Below, in pieces: positions 25,339-36,740 of a stretch of DNA of 64,000 nt. This stretch comes from Gerris lacustris (taxonomy: Eukaryota; Arthropoda; Insecta; Hemiptera; Gerridae), in NCBI GenBank assembly GCA_951217055.1, contig OX578283.1:31158260-31222259 (forward strand), in the 5' to 3' direction. A program made the position numbers and the translations under genes. Position 1 is the first letter of the stretch. Each line of letters opens with the position of its first letter. Below the pieces are notes generated by a model. The model searched no databases. It was given only the letters and a program-made list of their open reading frames with translations, and was not told where the DNA came from.

Positions 25339-27655
25339 TTAAAGTTAGTTTTTTGTACATAACGATGAGTGTAACCGTAGGAGGGGGTTGTTGCAAATTG
25401 ACTTATTTCGCGAAAAATGCGCGTGACCGGATATAAAGATGTGTTATGTAATAGCTGAAACAGATCATTTGTTTACAACAAAATGGAAGGAAACGTTGAC
25501 TATATTTGGAACGTATAAATTAGCAGTGCGGATAATAATGTTCTATTATCTAAATAATTAATTATATGCTATTGATATGTATAAAGTGTATTTTTCACAA
25601 AATAAACTATGCATAAGCCGAATTAACTGTACCTTGACAATATATGCTGCTACTGTTAAACTTTATTCACAAAATAATTAAGTATTAAATTTAGTGAGAT
25701 TCAGGTTCAAGGGTATATGACTCAAATCGTCTTTTGAATAGTCGTAATTTTATGACATTTTAATATATAAGATTAATTAAATTACGGGTGATATAAATTT
25801 GACAGGTCATATGTGTCTATCGCTCTCGCGCACAGGCTAGTCTCTTAAATTCCAGTAGCTTTTTAAACTAAATTAGATATATCCTCTATCGTCTTCTGTT
25901 TTACGATTTTACATTATTGAGATGTAATTCATTATAATTATTATTCTCCGTTACACATTATAACTTTTAAAGGAAACAAAAAGGTTTAATAATCATTAAA
26001 CTTTATAATGATTATTAGCTATTTTGTTTTAAAATGAAAGAATAAATACGTTTCCTTTTCATCATGAATAGCTTCCGGAATAAATATAAACTAGAGATGA
26101 AATGCAATATACCCTTTTTTAAAGCACATGTCTTTATAAATTCTTCTTATTCACTTGCTACGATTATTTAAAACAAAATAAAAAATATACCGGTTTTTTC
26201 CTTTGTTTTTACGCACCTTACGTCTCTTATAAAACAAAAAGAATGTCACTTGATGAGAGAAGAAGGTTAGAAAAAACGGACTTTTTTTTACTAAGGGTTC
26301 TTGTTTAAATAAGTTTTTTCTCATAGTTTGATGTCTATGAAAAAAAATGAAGAAAGACAGGTGATATATGAAAAAACAAAAGAAGTGGTACAGAGAGTTC
26401 ACCCTGCGCTACACCCTGTATTGATAATTAGGAATCTTTTATTTTGAACTAGCATCTAACTAAATCTTCTAACGAAAACAACCCCCATAAGAAGAAGTTC
26501 CTTCATTAATATGCTTCTTCTGTCTTTAGATTTAACCCCTTTTATAAGAGAGGGTTGATTTTTTTTGTATAGGATGCTTCCCCTTTATAAAAAAAGACAA
26601 AAAAAGTTCCTTTTCTCTTCCGATATTAATGAACGAAAACTAGTTTTTATTCTATCCGTCTTAATGGGGTGTAAATAAAAAAAGGCCTCTGGGTAGTTGG
26701 AACGTCCGTTGTCCCACGGGCGACGTAGCCCCACCCCACAGGTAAAGGATTTTTTTTAATGCTTCGAGAGGGGTTAGCCATGCAAATGAGCCGTCTTGCT
26801 TTTCTTTAAGATATATTCTTCTTTTGTTCCATTCTTTGTTCGTGACACACAAGGAAAGAAAAATAGGATGATGTGTGTTCATGCATACATCTTGTGTTTT
26901 TGCCCTTAATGGTCCGGTTTTTTTTCAAATCCCCCTTCACCAAAATTTAGGCTGCTTTGCATAGAACTTCTCCACTTTTTATTGTCTTTGGGGATTATCT
27001 TTAGGATGCTTCTCTCCCCCATAGAAATCACCCTTAAATAAAATTACGTGAGAAAAAAAAGAAACCCTTGAACGTCATTACCCGGTAATGTTTTACGTTT
27101 CTTCATCTTCCGTTAAAATGTAAAAGGATGCCTAGTTCTATAAAACATTTATTTTTATCTTCGGATCCACCACACCGTAAATATCTCCCTTGCTTTTGTT
27201 TCGGATAATGTTCAGGATCATCTGACCTAACTGGTTTTTCACGTATGCTAAATTAAATTTAAATACTTCCAACGTTCATTTTTTTAACAACTTTTTTTGT
27301 TGTAGTTGAAATAAATTTCATAGTCATTATTTAAGAAAAAAACAAAACAAAAGTAAGTTGATTTTTATATTAATTAAATATAAAAATCACCTTAATATAC
27401 AAGTATATTTTTTATAATTATTATAATTAATTAATTTCTTTTAAACATACAAGTGCGCTGCAGATTGTTTGGGGTAAAAATCAACTAAAAAAAAATATGT
27501 AAAGGACAGTACGACAAAAAACTTACCTTTTTTTTACTTTTACCCGTAACCTAAAGCCTATATAGGTAGAGAGTTGCTAACCACCCCAAATCTAAGAGTT
27601 GCGTAAATGAGTTTTATTAATGACCAGGTTTTATTGTATTTTTAAGAACGCATTA
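25334..27655. other. Spacer, partly pyrimidine-rich, nothing recognised
   Basis: Around 26500-27200 there are scattered variants of TAGGATGCTTC (26570, 26999, 27124) in T/C-rich DNA, perhaps an old degenerate repeat. A hairpin (TAATAATCATTA, short loop, complement) lies at 25988-26018. No gene is supported. Confidence 0.35.
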
Positions 27656-27795
27656 AGGAAACAAATAGTTTGCCAATTAGAGAGGCGAATAGCTTCCTCT
27701 CGTCCTGTAGTGTAGATTACTTCAATGTTTTGCTGTTACGACCAATTAATGTCTAATTAATTCAATTTCCCCCTCAAAATCTGTCACAATTATAT
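27656..27795 (+). repeat. Dispersed repeat family A, 5' fragment
   Basis: AGTTTGCCAATTAGAGAGGC at about 27666 is followed by GAATAGCTTCCTCTCG and AATTCAATTTCCCCCTC, matching the opening of the 53.1-kb copy. The rest of the element is not recognisable. Confidence 0.5.
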
Positions 27796-28408
27796 TATTA
27801 TTTTACATGAAAATATGTAATATATTTGTGCGTTACTTTTGACTAACTATTCAATTTCTTTAAACTTGGATGAGTAATTTTAAATTCGAGCGCTAGCAAA
27901 ATTTTTATCTTTAATTAATATAATTTTTTATGGAGCCAGTGACCACGTGTCCTCTTAGATAACTTAATTATATCTATTTCAATTAAATTTATTTTAATTA
28001 TCTTTATACCATGCAAAATAAATTCTGTATCAATTCAGTAAGTGCTATCATTGGATAGTTTCTTGCATCGTGTCGTTTTCAAGTCTCATACTTATTCTTA
28101 CATCTTTATTGCTTATAACAATTATGTATTGTAGTTGCAATAGTAAAATAAAAAATAAAATAAAAATATATTATTTCAATTTTAGATTTAAGTTAGATGA
28201 TTTTCTACTTCTGACATTCATACGTATTTTCACAATTCTTCAAGTTGGCACTACTATTCTCTTTAATCAACAATACAAAATCTAACATATTTCAAGACAC
28301 TTTGATTTACATAATGAACCTAACTTTCTTCAAAACGTTTGTTTAAAACTCTCAAGATAATTGTAGTATTAACTAAAATTAATTATTTAATACTATAGTT
28401 TAGGCAGT

Positions 28409-28494
28409 TCTCAACAGACAAAAAAAGATTAAACATTGCAAAAGTTGCGGCGTGTGAGATCCCCTTAGGGGACTCCCTTCCGCGTACCACCTTC
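28409..28494 (+). repeat. GC-rich hairpin block, copy 1 of 2
   Basis: The block starts TCTCAACAGACAAAAAAA and includes a segment at 28443-28494 identical to 30300-30351, containing GCGGCGTGTGAGATCCCC and CTTCCGCGTACCACCTTC. The middle can fold: GAG-A-TCCCC pairs with GGGGA-CTC around TTA, and GCGG can pair with CCGC outside. It stands out sharply from its AT-rich surroundings. It does not match tRNA, 5S or a spliceosomal RNA that I can recognise. Confidence 0.75.
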
Positions 28495-29150
28495 AACTTT
28501 TCTTACAAGAGAATGACAGTAAAAAATGTAGCTTAATGATTGAGCTACATTATGATTGATGATTAAGCTTAATGTTGTAGTAAGTAAATAAAACAAACTG
28601 TTTAATGAATAATAAATATTAATAAAACGGTTCTAACAATAAAATGAATTAAGATTGAACTTTATAAATGTCAAAAAGTAAGAAAAATAAAATAATAATA
28701 AATAAATCTATCTATAAAAAATATATTGCATAGACTATAATATGTTAAAAGATACAAGGGTAAAATCCAGACAAAACTCATTAATATTCATAAAGAATTA
28801 TAAGGAAGAGTTTGAAATTTCTAGTTTTTTATTACTAAAGATATCTAGTTCTTTATATTTTTTATTATAAAAAAAAGATTGACACAAGTCTAAGAAGCAG
28901 GTGGCTGGCCAACAGGCCAATGTAATTATTTTGGCACGAGCACTGCCGGCAATTTCAGGCCAATTAATTGCCAGACCAGAATTTGAGCCAATTTGGCCAT
29001 CGAACCGAAAATGTAAATACTTTTTTTGCTCTTTTTTATTTTTAATTTCACTCCTGTCTGATGTCAAATAGACGACGCGTTTTAATTTGAGAATTTCTTT
29101 TTTTTTATCCTTTAATTCCTTTCAGCTGACTTTATCTTTTAAACATGTTT

Positions 29151-29313
<163 letters not shown>

Positions 29314-30266
29314 CACACATTTATACATACATTAAACAAAGTACATTTCATTTTTATCTTTCAATTTAAGCGTTAAAGATGTGAAAAATGTAAGGGATAA
29401 GGTGTATGAAATATACGCTAGTAAAATAGCATTGCCTAACACACATTATCATTGAAGTGTAAATAGTTAAAAAAAATCTTCATTTTATCGTGGTAATTAA
29501 TCAAAATTACGTGTATGTACATGATTTTACAAATTTACACTAAATAGAGGCAATAATTATAAATAAAAAAATATCAATATATTGTTTTGTCTAATGTTTA
29601 ATGAAATTTCGCTTAGAAATTTTAGCGAGTTTATCCTGATTGATTTGATCAGGATGTTCAAATCAACATATTATATATTTTTTTTTTTGGTTTGGTAAAG
29701 CTTGAGCTCCACAAAATGTCAGAAAGACTAATTTTGTTTATTATAGATGTAATATTTTTCAATCAAAAGATTTTGGAGGGACTAGATTTCCGGAAAACTT
29801 TATCTTTGAAACAAACTCTGTAGAATAATTTAATTTGATAACTGTTAGATCTAAACGGCAAGAGTAAGTAACGGTTAAGAACAATGATAAGATGAGCACA
29901 CATCTGATTTGAATATACCGTTTGAACAATAAATAAGAATAAAAGGGGTGTTGAACTTTAAAATCTACAAAAGTAATTCCTCTTAAACTAGAGGCCCTCT
30001 TTTAAATAAATACAATCCAACCAAAATAATGATTGATGAAAAGCATATCGAAAAATTAAACTTATACATTCCTTAACCATGATCAGTAATAATTTGGTAT
30101 GCAAAGAAAATAAAATAAAATAGGGTCGATGAGATAAAGGGTTTGAAGACGCCCTAATGTGACAGCTATAAGGTAAAACAAACATAACAACCTGATTTTA
30201 AACTTCTCCAACTAGGAAGGGTAATGTCTTGAAATTTGAATTTGGAAAGGTGCTTGTTTAAACTAT

Positions 30267-30351
30267 TCTCAACAGACAAAAAAAATTAACATTGCAAATA
30301 GTTGCGGCGTGTGAGATCCCCTTAGGGGACTCCCTTCCGCGTACCACCTTC
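30267..30351 (+). repeat. GC-rich hairpin block, copy 2 of 2
   Basis: It repeats the 28.4-kb block in the same orientation with TCTCAACAGACAAAAAAA, a shorter AT linker, and an identical 52-bp GC-rich part at 30300-30351. The identity stops just after ACCACCTTC. The copy gives an open frame downstream (30292-30516), which I regard as incidental. Confidence 0.75.
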
Positions 30352-32163
30352 CCTCATGACTACTGGTTATGCAGATATCCCAATATTTCAGCGTCTTCCT
30401 ACCCCTCTTTAAATATAACAGGGACACTTGGAATATTATTACAGTCAATTTTTATCGATAACGATGGCACCAAAACGGAAACAAGGGTAGAAATCGAGCT
30501 CCGACCGATTGTTTAATGGGCGGAGCTCAAATACTTATATAAGTCGTAAATTTTATTTCGTCAATATTACCAGCGATATAGAAATTATAAGAATAAAAAG
30601 TAAAAATATTTATATTTTAGGTAGGGATATCAGCTATTTGTTACAATGTTTTTTCATAACGCATATCCCAACTTAATTCTAACAAAAGGGGGATGAAAGT
30701 GCCTGAAAACATAGCACGCATAGCCTTATTGTTCTCCTATGTAAATAAAAAGTTACCAATATTGCTATCATAAAATTGGGTGTTTTATTTTGACAGCATA
30801 TCCCAAAGAATGTTAAATCCAACGTCCATATCCTTTGTTGGAAGCATCTCAAAGAATATTGAACATCATGGTTGAAGCAACAACAATCTTAACTGAACTG
30901 TTGCTTCGAGTCAACATCACGGTGTTGCACGTCTTATAAGATAAGTTCTTCTAACAAATACCTAGATTATTGTAAAGACATCTAATGATTTTTAATTAAT
31001 CTTTATCAATTAAATAAAATTCTACACCTAAACTAGAGGAAGGGCGCAAAAATAACATCTCCGGCGAATAAAATTATAGACTCACTCGTCGGAAAAGTAT
31101 AATTGTTTATCGACATAGTTGAAGTATGCTTGTATAAATGTAGACAAGCCTGTCAGATTTCCGTACCCGGCAAAAGGTAGTTTGTAATATATTAATCACT
31201 AGCCTAAATATATATTATTAAACCGATCTTTCAATTAACACTAAAAATTACCTCTGATAATAATAATAATAATGATAATAATAATAATAATAATTGAATC
31301 CAATGTATAAACATTTGAATTTATCGGTAATCCTAAACCTCTCTACTGTTTATCACAAAACTCTTATTGAACTTTTATTGAAGTAATTAGAAATATAAAT
31401 CAATCGATCTCAGATTGATTCCATAGTTGTTAGAGTAGGGCTTATACAGCCTTAATATTTCAAGAGAAAAGCAGTCAAAACGTAGGAATATTCTTGAGAT
31501 AGGAATATATAAGGTCGAACTAAAGATGGTTAGAAATAGAACGCATAAATTTCAAACATTCTGTGAGCAAGGTTTTTTAAGAAACTCGAAAGCAACTATT
31601 AAAATGTTTTAACTCAAAATTTAACTATTAAATAACCAAAAATTTAAACAGCGTTTTCAGCGTGCCAGAAAATTGGAAAATTTATATTTATATGTATTAG
31701 CTTCAGATCGAAAAAATACAAGCACCAAATGTGGCACTGAAGACCCACAGGTTGTTTTAACAATTCGTTACTTTCCTTTACGTTGATATAGACCTATATA
31801 AGACAGACGGAATAATACATAAGATGTTGTTAAAGGACAAACATATGTTTTATTCTTGCATAAGCCTCACCAATAAATATCGAGAACCATGTGTGTTTCG
31901 TACATTGTCTCGAACTCAAATTTTAAGAAGCAAAAAATGATTTAGCCACTGAGTTAAAACTAAGATTGAGTTAAAGTGGTATGGATATAACTAGGAAGAC
32001 TTATATTATCGGCAAGTTAATGTAATACTAGTTTTATCGAGGTTTAGAAGAGATTAGAATATATTTAATTTAATTAGAGATAAGAACCGTGTGTTATTTT
32101 TAATGGTTTTTAAAGAAATAATAATAACATGCATATTATAAAGTTATATAATATTCTACTTAC
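30352..32163. other. Spacer with (AAT)n tract
   Basis: An (AAT)n microsatellite with one GAT interruption lies at 31256-31294. Otherwise no gene or shared repeat is seen. On the minus strand this region would be intron downstream of the 32.2-kb exon. Confidence 0.4.
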
Positions 32164-32376
32164 AGAGTCGGTAACGGATCCGTTCCACATGTAGTGTACA
32201 GAGGCGGCGGCGGCGGCGGCAGCGGCGGCGGCAGAGGCAGCGGCTGGGTCCTGATTGGCCTGATTCATGTGTTCGGCCATAACAGACATCCAGTGGACGA
32301 GGCCTGTTCCGCTCTTAGCCTCGGCCTCTCCACCACCACCACCCCCGCCCGTCCAGCCCAGCCCCCCGCCGCCCTT
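32164..32376 (-). CDS. Internal exon of an unrecognised, probably nuclear, Gly/Ala-rich protein
   Basis: On the minus strand a T-rich tract ending TTTTGTTCCAG at 32377 is followed by 71 in-frame codons and a textbook donor CTCT|GTAAGTAGAA at 32164/32163. The exon is 213 bp, phase 0 at both ends. The peptide starts KGGGGLGWTGGGGGGG, then LVHWMSVMAEHMNQANQD (residues about 26-43), a run of about 11 alanines broken once by serine, then SVHYMWNGSVTDS. The glycine and alanine runs are typical of metazoan transcription factors and co-regulators. The aromatic/methionine motif looks conserved, but I cannot name the family. GC is far above the surroundings and CGG/GCC codon repeats dominate. It may be joined to the 57.7-58.0 kb exon on the same strand, whose 3' phase is also 0. 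The antisense frame (Gly/Arg-rich) is a shadow. That this is a real exon is fairly sure; its function is unknown. Confidence 0.75.
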
Positions 32377-32450
32377 CTGGAACAAAACAAAAAATAAAAT
32401 TAGTTAAAATATATTATAGAAACATTTTTTTTTAAATACAATAAAATTAA

Positions 32451-32663
32451 AGGAATGAAGTAACAACGTTAAGCGATCAGACTGGAATTCAGAATGAAGA
32501 TGTTCAGGACAGAAATGTATGTGAAGTTAACAATGATGTGCAAAAGCAAACAATTGTAAAACATCCACAGATTTATCAGAAGGTAGGTGAAACAAAAATA
32601 AATGTGACATCGGTGAAAGAGGATAAGTTAAATAGTCCAGTCGCCATGTACTTTGGACCTTAG
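32451..32663 (+). pseudogene. Coding-like open segment, unrecognised
   Basis: From 32451, just after an in-frame TAA, to TAG at 32661 there are 70 codons with varied, protein-like content, such as TGIQNEDVQDRNVCEVNND and KHPQIYQKVGETKINVTS. There is no start codon before the MYFGP at its end. CAGAAG|GTAGGTGAA near 32582 would be a good splice donor. The last part runs into the inverted-repeat element at 32631. It may be an exon or transposon-gene remnant on the strand opposite to the neighbouring alanine-rich exon. Confidence 0.3.
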
Positions 32664-32859
32664 AAAAATTCCGAATTTAACGAAACTTTGGGATGTTGTT
32701 AATTGGTGTCTAGTAGTGCTACATCCACTTTTTTAAACAAAAAAACCCTGTGCAAAAATTGGGTGCAGCACTTTTGGACACCCACTAACAACAAGTTTTT
32801 TTAAATTCGGAATTTTTCTAAGGTACCCCCCGGTTTAAGTCTATGGCGACTGGACTATT
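32631..32859. mobile_element. MITE-like element with ~100-bp terminal inverted repeats
   Basis: The left arm starts AATAGTCCAGTCGCCAT at 32631. The right end, read on the minus strand from 32859, also starts AATAGTCCAGTCGCCAT. Both arms then share CCTTAGAAAAATTCCGAATTT and further a GTGTC...AGTGCTGCA-type segment, so almost the whole 229 bp is an imperfect inverted repeat with small indels. There is no coding capacity. A TA dinucleotide inside the shared end would allow a Tc1/mariner-type TA target, but the duplication cannot be separated from the repeat ends. It sits about 250 bp upstream of the alanine-rich exon in its transcription direction. Confidence 0.8.
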
Positions 32860-33540
32860 AAGAGAATTACAAATGAACATTGCATATTTACAACTACTCC
32901 TAATATGTACATTGTTTCCTAATTCCACATTTCATATGAACTAATGATGTCCATTTGGTTGAAAGCTAGTATATACATTACTCTTACATTCAGTTTTTAT
33001 AGCGATGAATGTTTTTCGTTAATTATAATCAATAGATTAACTGATTATGATTGTTAGAAGTATGTACTTTAACACTTAATACAATCTATACCAATCTCTA
33101 CACCAAAGAATTCAATAATTATTAACTGCTTGCACAAAAAATGTTAAGTAAATAAATGAATTCTTTTAATACGTGTTAGCAGAGTAACACATAATGCCTG
33201 CACATTCTTCGGAGTGAAAAAAAAACAAAAAAAAAACAGGTAAATAAGTATTAATTGAAAGAGATAAATCTAAATTAGTGTAGCATAATAAAAGAACAAA
33301 TATCATACGCTTTTTTAAGATAAAAGTATTAAGATATTTCTTAATTTTCCTTAAAAAGACAAGAATTGCAAAAAATAAGTCTTGAAGAAAAAACAAAAAA
33401 AAAAAAAAAAAAACGGGCATAGTTGTCGATGTTTAAAGAATATTTGTAGGTAATGTTGGCACTAGCTTAATGTGATATTTACGAGGCTTCAAGCCGGTTA
33501 TATGTAGTATATAGGGGAACAACTAAAGAGCTGATCTTAC

Positions 33541-33718
33541 CAAGGAACTTCTTGACTACATTGAAGCCTTGGGTTTTCAACTGAATGAGATAATCACAGA
33601 TAAAGGACTCAGGACAGAGTTCCACCGACATTAAAACTACATCAGGCTCATGACGCCATGTCCTCCAGTCCATTCATCTCGGCCCTCATTATCCTTGACT
33701 CTCAGCCAGACATGGTTT
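33541..33718 (-). pseudogene. Exon-like segment with conflicting frames
   Basis: On the minus strand one frame (about 33718-33645) reads HVWLRVKDNEGRDEWTGGHG and then stops. An overlapping +1 frame starting at ATG 33673 reads MDWRTWRHEPDVVLMSVELC, then ESFICDYLIQLKTQGFNVVK, and ends at a good donor CTTG|GTAAGA at 33541/33540. Both have protein-like composition, which suggests one original coding exon with a single frameshift near 33650-33640, or two alternative starts. A T-rich tract ending TTTCATTGAG at about 33730 could be an acceptor. The family is not recognised. Confidence 0.4.
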
Positions 33719-34017
33719 GTACTCAATGAAAGCAAAGTCTAAGTTTACCAAAGACAACAGGCAAGAAAATACAAACGAAAATAAAAGATTTTTAGAAGAA
33801 AAACAAAACAAACAAACTAGTTATGAATTCTATAAATATCAAAAGCAATGAAGAAAGATTTTTAATTTATCTTAACAGAAGAGCAAATAAAACAAACAAA
33901 ATAATAAACTGTGTATCGACAAAAGCTAAATCAGGAACTTTTTGAGTTTAAAAAAATATAATAAACTGATAAATTTAGATCTTTGAGTAATATTCACTAT
34001 TCTAATTTCTTTCTAGC

Positions 34018-34525
34018 TTCATATCTTGAACGATATTGTCAATAAACTAAGCTTCAGTTTAACAAGATGGCCAGTTGTTTGTCATTTTTACTTAGAATAT
34101 ATCATCAGCTAATATATTATCAATAAAATAACCTTCAGTTTAACAAGATGGCCAGTTGTTTGTCATTTTTACTTAGAATATATCATCAGCTAATATATTA
34201 TCAATAAAATAACCTTCAGTTTAACAAGATGGCCAGTTTTTTGTCATTTTTACTTAGAATATATCATCAGCTAATATATTATCAATAAAATAACCTTTAG
34301 TTTAACAAGTTGGTCAGTTGTTTATTACTTCATTACTTACTTAATTCATCGTCAGCTAAGATAATGCCAATAAACTAACATCCAGTTCTATAAGATGGTT
34401 AGTTATCTCAAATTGTGACTTTATAACATACATCACCCGGTAAGATATTGTCAATAAACTAATACTTTACAAGATGGTCAGTTGTCCGTCTTGATTACTT
34501 AATTTGAATACAATATCAGATAGAT
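34018..34525. repeat. 81-bp minisatellite, about six units
   Basis: ATCATCAGCTAATATATTATC recurs at 34101, 34182 and 34263, an exact 81-bp period. Each unit continues through a CAATAAA-type stretch, CTTCAGTTTAACAAGATGG, then CCAGTTGTTTGTCATTTTTA. The three central units are nearly identical. Units before (34018) and after (34330-34525) are diverged, with ATCGTCAGCTAAG and ACATCACCCGGTAAG at the corresponding place. It is non-coding. Confidence 0.9.
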
Positions 34526-36589
34526 AACGTATTTTATTAAAAAAACACATGGTGTAATAATGTATAGTACACATGGTGTAACTTCTTAATAAAAGAAGTT
34601 AATTAATATTTCTTCAACCGGTTATAAATATTAACTTCCTCAAGAAATTTGATAATAAATTAATAGTTCCCTTTGAGTTTTATTTAATACATTGGTTAAG
34701 TTTGTTAGACAGAATTAGTCTCAATAAAGCACATTTTCGTGTAAAATAATAAGAAAGGATAAAATATATAGAAGAAACAACTTTAATTCTACGACAAATT
34801 ACATGTATTAATGTTTTTATAAAAACATTACATCATCAGGATAAGATAAAACCAGAAAGATAACATAAATTAACCTTTTACAACAACAAAACAACACGTG
34901 GGATTTTTTTGAGGAAGGTTAGATTACTTAAGTACTGGGCATGATCAAAACAAAACTCAAAGAGACACATTTGATAATTGTATGGTCAAAGTTTAATGAT
35001 AACGATCAAATAAAGTTTGATAATAAACAGACCAGTTTGAGTTTTATTCGCTAAACGTTTTACACACAATATCATGAGTGTAAAAACTAATCCTATAGTT
35101 CTTTAACTTAATTTTTTTTTTACTTTTAAAATTTTAAAAAGTTTAAATTCAATTTTTTCTTTCGAATCCTCGAATCCATAAGGATAGAATGATAAAAAAA
35201 AATGTGTAAACAATTGAACAAATTTAAATTTAAAAATAACCGATTTGTTGTCGAATTTAAGAAGATAAGTATACTCAAAAGTACCTTACGTTTTAGTAAA
35301 AGTAGCTTACTAAAAAGTCTTGCCTTAAACAAATTCAAATATAGGATTGACTTTTTATTTAGAACTGAAGTTCAGTTTACTAATATTTTTTTATAATTAA
35401 AGTAATAAATTACATATTCATCCAGCCAATATAAGCTTATCAGTCATGTATCTATCCCCAATTCAAGTAAGTAAAAATTTATTAATGTGGCACAATAAAT
35501 TATCCGACTTTGAAAATCTTAAATAAAGTAAATCAAATTAACTCTGAAGTTACTCAACTATAAGAACATAATGACTCACGTTTAAAACAAACTAAGTGGA
35601 AACAATCAATTAAGTAATTCATTTAATAATAATAAAGACTTCTTAAAGCAACATAAAAAAAGGCATGGAACAATTCAAAAATATTTTTTACTTAGGAGAC
35701 TTACTTACCTAAAAATAAATAGAATCTTAAAAATTATCTAGTTCACTTCCTGAATTTTTCAATTAATATTATTTTAACTTACAACACACAATAGCACTTA
35801 AAAAACCAATTAATTTATTTTTTAATTTAAATTTATTTCACTAACAAAATATACAATTTCTGTAGTAGGTTCTCACTATATTATTCACTGAATATTATTT
35901 AACTATATTAACAATAAATTGTTAAATGTTGCAATTTTATGAATATTATTTATTCACTTAACTGCTTTTAAACAAATGCACAGCACATGGTCGTATGGGA
36001 ACAGCTTTGAAAAATAAATGCAATAAATTATATAAAAAAAAAAAGTAGTAGTGAGTAAGAAAAAATAAAGTTAGATAATAAATTAAATAAATTATTAGAC
36101 AATAAATAAAATTAATTTATGGAGATATTTAATTTAAATATTAAAAAACTTTTGTCGTAACAGCATAACAAATATCTTAATTAAATCCCAAATAAATAAC
36201 AAAATCTCAGTAAAATAACTTTTTAACAATATACATAAAATTCTAATAAGCATTAAAACAATTAATAATTTAGATATTTTATCTTGTAAGATGTTTTATT
36301 TTTATTTTTTTTTATTTATTAGAATTTTTTTTTAATCTTAATTGTCAAAACTTTCCCTTTATTGTGGCACATAATAGTTCTTTCATTTATATTTATAGTA
36401 AAACAAATAGTTATAAAACATGCGTGATATACAATAGAATATATCTTTGTTCTTTATATTTAATTTGTAATAAGGTTTTTATCGAGTTTCTTGTATTTTT
36501 TTTAGTTTTCTTGTGTTATTTTTCTTTTATTTTGCTTCACACACGCGGTATATCGTTTGCCAAACCGTTCGCGTAATATTCGGTCACAA
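34526..36589. other. AT-rich spacer
   Basis: A short perfect palindrome (ATGTTTTTATAAAAACAT) lies at about 34810-34827. No gene or shared repeat was recognised. Confidence 0.4.
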
Positions 36590-36740
36590 AAACTGATTTA
36601 AGAAGAGAGGGAACCAACATGCGAAAAAATCCCACTCTGGGGGTGCCCCAGACGCCGCCAAGAGAAAGAGAGAAAAAAAAGAAAATTTTCGGCGGCGAGG
36701 AAGAGAAGTGGGGAAACGGAATCTATTTCTGGAAGATTTT
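36590..36740. promoter_or_regulatory. Isolated CpG/GC-rich island, candidate promoter or 5' UTR
   Basis: This is a sharp rise in GC within very AT-rich DNA, with CTCTGGGGGTGCCCCAGACG and CCGCCAAG, and later TTTTCGGCGGCGAGGAAG. It contains several CpG. No open frame fits it. On the minus strand it lies about 3-4 kb upstream of the exons at 33.7 and 32.4 kb and could be a 5' exon or promoter for them. That is inference; no TATA box or initiator can be assigned. Confidence 0.3.

Noticed and set aside
28443..28494. 5S rRNA, tRNA or Helitron-end identity for the hairpin block
   Set aside because: No 5S internal promoter order, no A/B boxes, and no terminal CTRR with a suitable hairpin position were seen.
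30292..30516. 74-codon frame containing the GC-rich repeat block
   Set aside because: The first third is the duplicated non-coding hairpin block and the rest has no conserved feature; the same block at 28.4 kb is not coding.
32194..32397. Plus-strand Gly/Arg-rich frame at 32.2 kb
   Set aside because: It is the antisense of the alanine-rich exon; the minus-strand frame has the acceptor, donor and non-repetitive motifs.
34018..34525. Possible hammerhead ribozyme satellite (CTGATGA on the minus strand of each 81-bp unit)
   Set aside because: No GAAA core lies at the required distance after the CTGATGA, and no matching stem I/III was found.
34018..34525. CRISPR-like direct repeats
   Set aside because: The units are contiguous 81-bp tandem copies without unique spacers, and the DNA is eukaryotic.
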